From positions 1-6,398 of the forward strand of contig CAKTFI010000060.1 of NCBI GenBank assembly GCA_934555865.1: a DNA stretch of 6,398 nucleotides. Direction: 5' to 3'. Shown here one piece after another: positions 5,691-6,398 of the stretch. The notes below the pieces were generated by a model. It did no database searches. It was given only the letters and a program-made list of their open reading frames with translations, and was not told where the DNA came from. The position numbers and the translations under genes were made by a program. Source of the stretch: an uncultured Christensenellaceae bacterium. GTDB taxonomy: Bacteria; Bacillota; Clostridia; Christensenellales; Christensenellaceae. Position 1 is the first letter of the stretch. Each line of letters begins with the position of its first letter.

Positions 5691-5725
5691 TCCCGGGAAT
5701 CCTGTGCGGAATCCCGGGAATTTTT
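5691..5725 (+). terminator. Intrinsic terminator after glyS
   Basis: TCCCGGGAATCC (5691-5702) pairs with GGAATCCCGGGA (5708-5719) in a 12-bp stem with a single A-A mismatch and a 5-nt loop, followed by A and five U. The arms also read as a direct repeat of ATCCCGGGAAT. It ends only one base before the AAAGGA region of the next gene, so any transcript of the methyltransferase from upstream must pass through it. Confidence 0.85.
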
Positions 5726-5738
5726 GAAAGGAATCCAT

Positions 5739-6398
5739 ATGGCAAACGAACACCGTTTTGACGGGCGCGCGGAGCTGTATGCCCGCTCTCGCCCCGGGTA
5801 CGCCGAGGAGGCGATCCGGCGGATCTTGGCGCTGGGGCTGCCCGCGGGCGGCACGGCGGCCGACATCGGCGCGGGCACGGGCATCCTCTCGGCTGCGCTG
5901 CTCTCCCACGGGGCAGAGGTCTACGCCGTGGAACCCAACGCCGAAATGCGCGCCAAGGCGGTGGCACGCCTCGGGGGAGACCCGGCGTTTCACGCCGTCC
6001 CCGCCGCTGCGGAGGCCACGACGCTGCCCGGCCACTTTGTTGACGCCGTGACGGCCGGGTCCGCGTTCCACTGGTTCGACGCGGCCGCGTTCGCGCGCGA
6101 ATGCCTGCGCATCCTGCGGCCCGCGGGGCGGGTATTTCTGCTGCTCAACGCGCGCAACTATGCCGACCCGTTCACACAGGCGCAACACGCGCTTTGCGAG
6201 ACCTATTGCCCCGGCTTTTCCTCCCTCGCGCACGGGCTTTGGAAGACGCGGGTGGGCGCGCAGGGCTTTTTCGGCAGCGACCTGCACGAGGAGCGCTTCC
6301 CCTTCCCGCTCACCTACACCCGGGAGGCCTTCCTTGCGCGCAGCCTGTCCTCCTCCTACGCGCCGCCGGCGGACGACCCGCGCGCCGCAGCCTACAGC
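5739..6398 (+). CDS. Class I SAM-dependent methyltransferase (partial, cut by window end)
   Basis: The ATG at 5739, with AAAGGA six bases upstream, opens a frame that runs 220 codons to the window edge without a stop. It starts MANEHRFDGRAELYARSRPGY, an N-terminus typical of UbiE/Methyltransf_11-like proteins. The SAM-binding motif I is clear: ADIGAGTGILSAALL (41-55), followed by the acidic end of strand 2 in VYAVEPNAEM (61-70). The motif IV region is VDAVTAGSAFHWFD (101-114), and the post-motif strand is LRILRPAGRVFLLLNARN (123-140). These mark a Rossmann-fold methyltransferase of the small-molecule type, cytosolic, with unknown acceptor. Members of this family are usually about 240-260 residues, so most of the protein is present. 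No separate promoter is visible; it is likely expressed by read-through past the glyS terminator. Codon use is strongly GC-rich, more so than glyS. Confidence 0.9.
   Translation, partial: MANEHRFDGRAELYARSRPGYAEEAIRRILALGLPAGGTAADIGAGTGILSAALLSHGAEVYAVEPNAEMRAKAVARLGGDPAFHAVPAAAEATTLPGHFVDAVTAGSAFHWFDAAAFARECLRILRPAGRVFLLLNARNYADPFTQAQHALCETYCPGFSSLAHGLWKTRVGAQGFFGSDLHEERFPFPLTYTREAFLARSLSSSYAPPADDPRAAAYS

Noticed and set aside
4088..5884. A 598-codon open frame on the minus strand
   Set aside because: It lies opposite glyS, a certain gene, and runs through the glyS T-box and terminator; low-complexity Arg/Val/Asp-rich composition marks it as a shadow.
1..6398. Mobile element, CRISPR array or tRNA gene
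   Set aside because: No transposase or integrase, no regularly spaced repeats and no cloverleaf was seen; tRNA-like signals belong to the T-box leaders.

Overview
The window looks like chromosomal DNA from a moderately high-GC Firmicute, most likely a gut-type Clostridia/Oscillospiraceae relative. The reasons are strong AGGAGG-like ribosome binding sites, sigma-A type promoters with 17-18 bp spacers, two T-box leaders (typical of Firmicutes), a LytR-CpsA-Psr wall protein, a single-chain class II glycyl-tRNA synthetase and a tiny Cys/Gly-rich protein of a kind I recall from gut clostridia. The lineage is inference; no rRNA or other marker gene is present. I see no mobile element, tRNA, CRISPR array or phage gene.

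Left part (1-1076, minus strand). A consensus promoter (TTGACA, 17 bp, TATAAT) starts a roughly 300-nt T-box leader ending in an intrinsic terminator. The first gene after it is not a tRNA synthetase or amino-acid gene. It is an XRE/cupin regulator (135-701), followed 24 bp later by the first 36 codons of a probable AMP-forming acyl-CoA synthetase (start at 110) that runs off the window. An uncharged tRNA would therefore appear to control a regulator and ligase pair, which is the most unusual feature here.

Middle part (1100-3897, minus strand). A LytR-CpsA-Psr protein and a small lipoprotein form a two-gene unit (2752 to 1135) with a promoter in front and a strong terminator behind. Upstream is a D-lyxose isomerase-like cupin (2850-3542) with its own probable promoter. 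Upstream of that is a 65-residue Cys-rich peptide made of two related halves, with a terminator after it.

Right part (4010-6398, plus strand). A second, glycine-type T-box leader precedes glyS (4277-5668). An intrinsic terminator follows, and almost directly after it starts a class I SAM-dependent methyltransferase that is cut by the window end. The Cys-rich gene and the glyS leader are divergent, sharing about 110 bp between the Cys-rich start codon and the glyS promoter.

The genes do not form one pathway. The clearest shared theme is tRNA-sensing transcription control, used once in the expected way (glyS) and once in an unexpected way (regulator plus acyl-CoA ligase).
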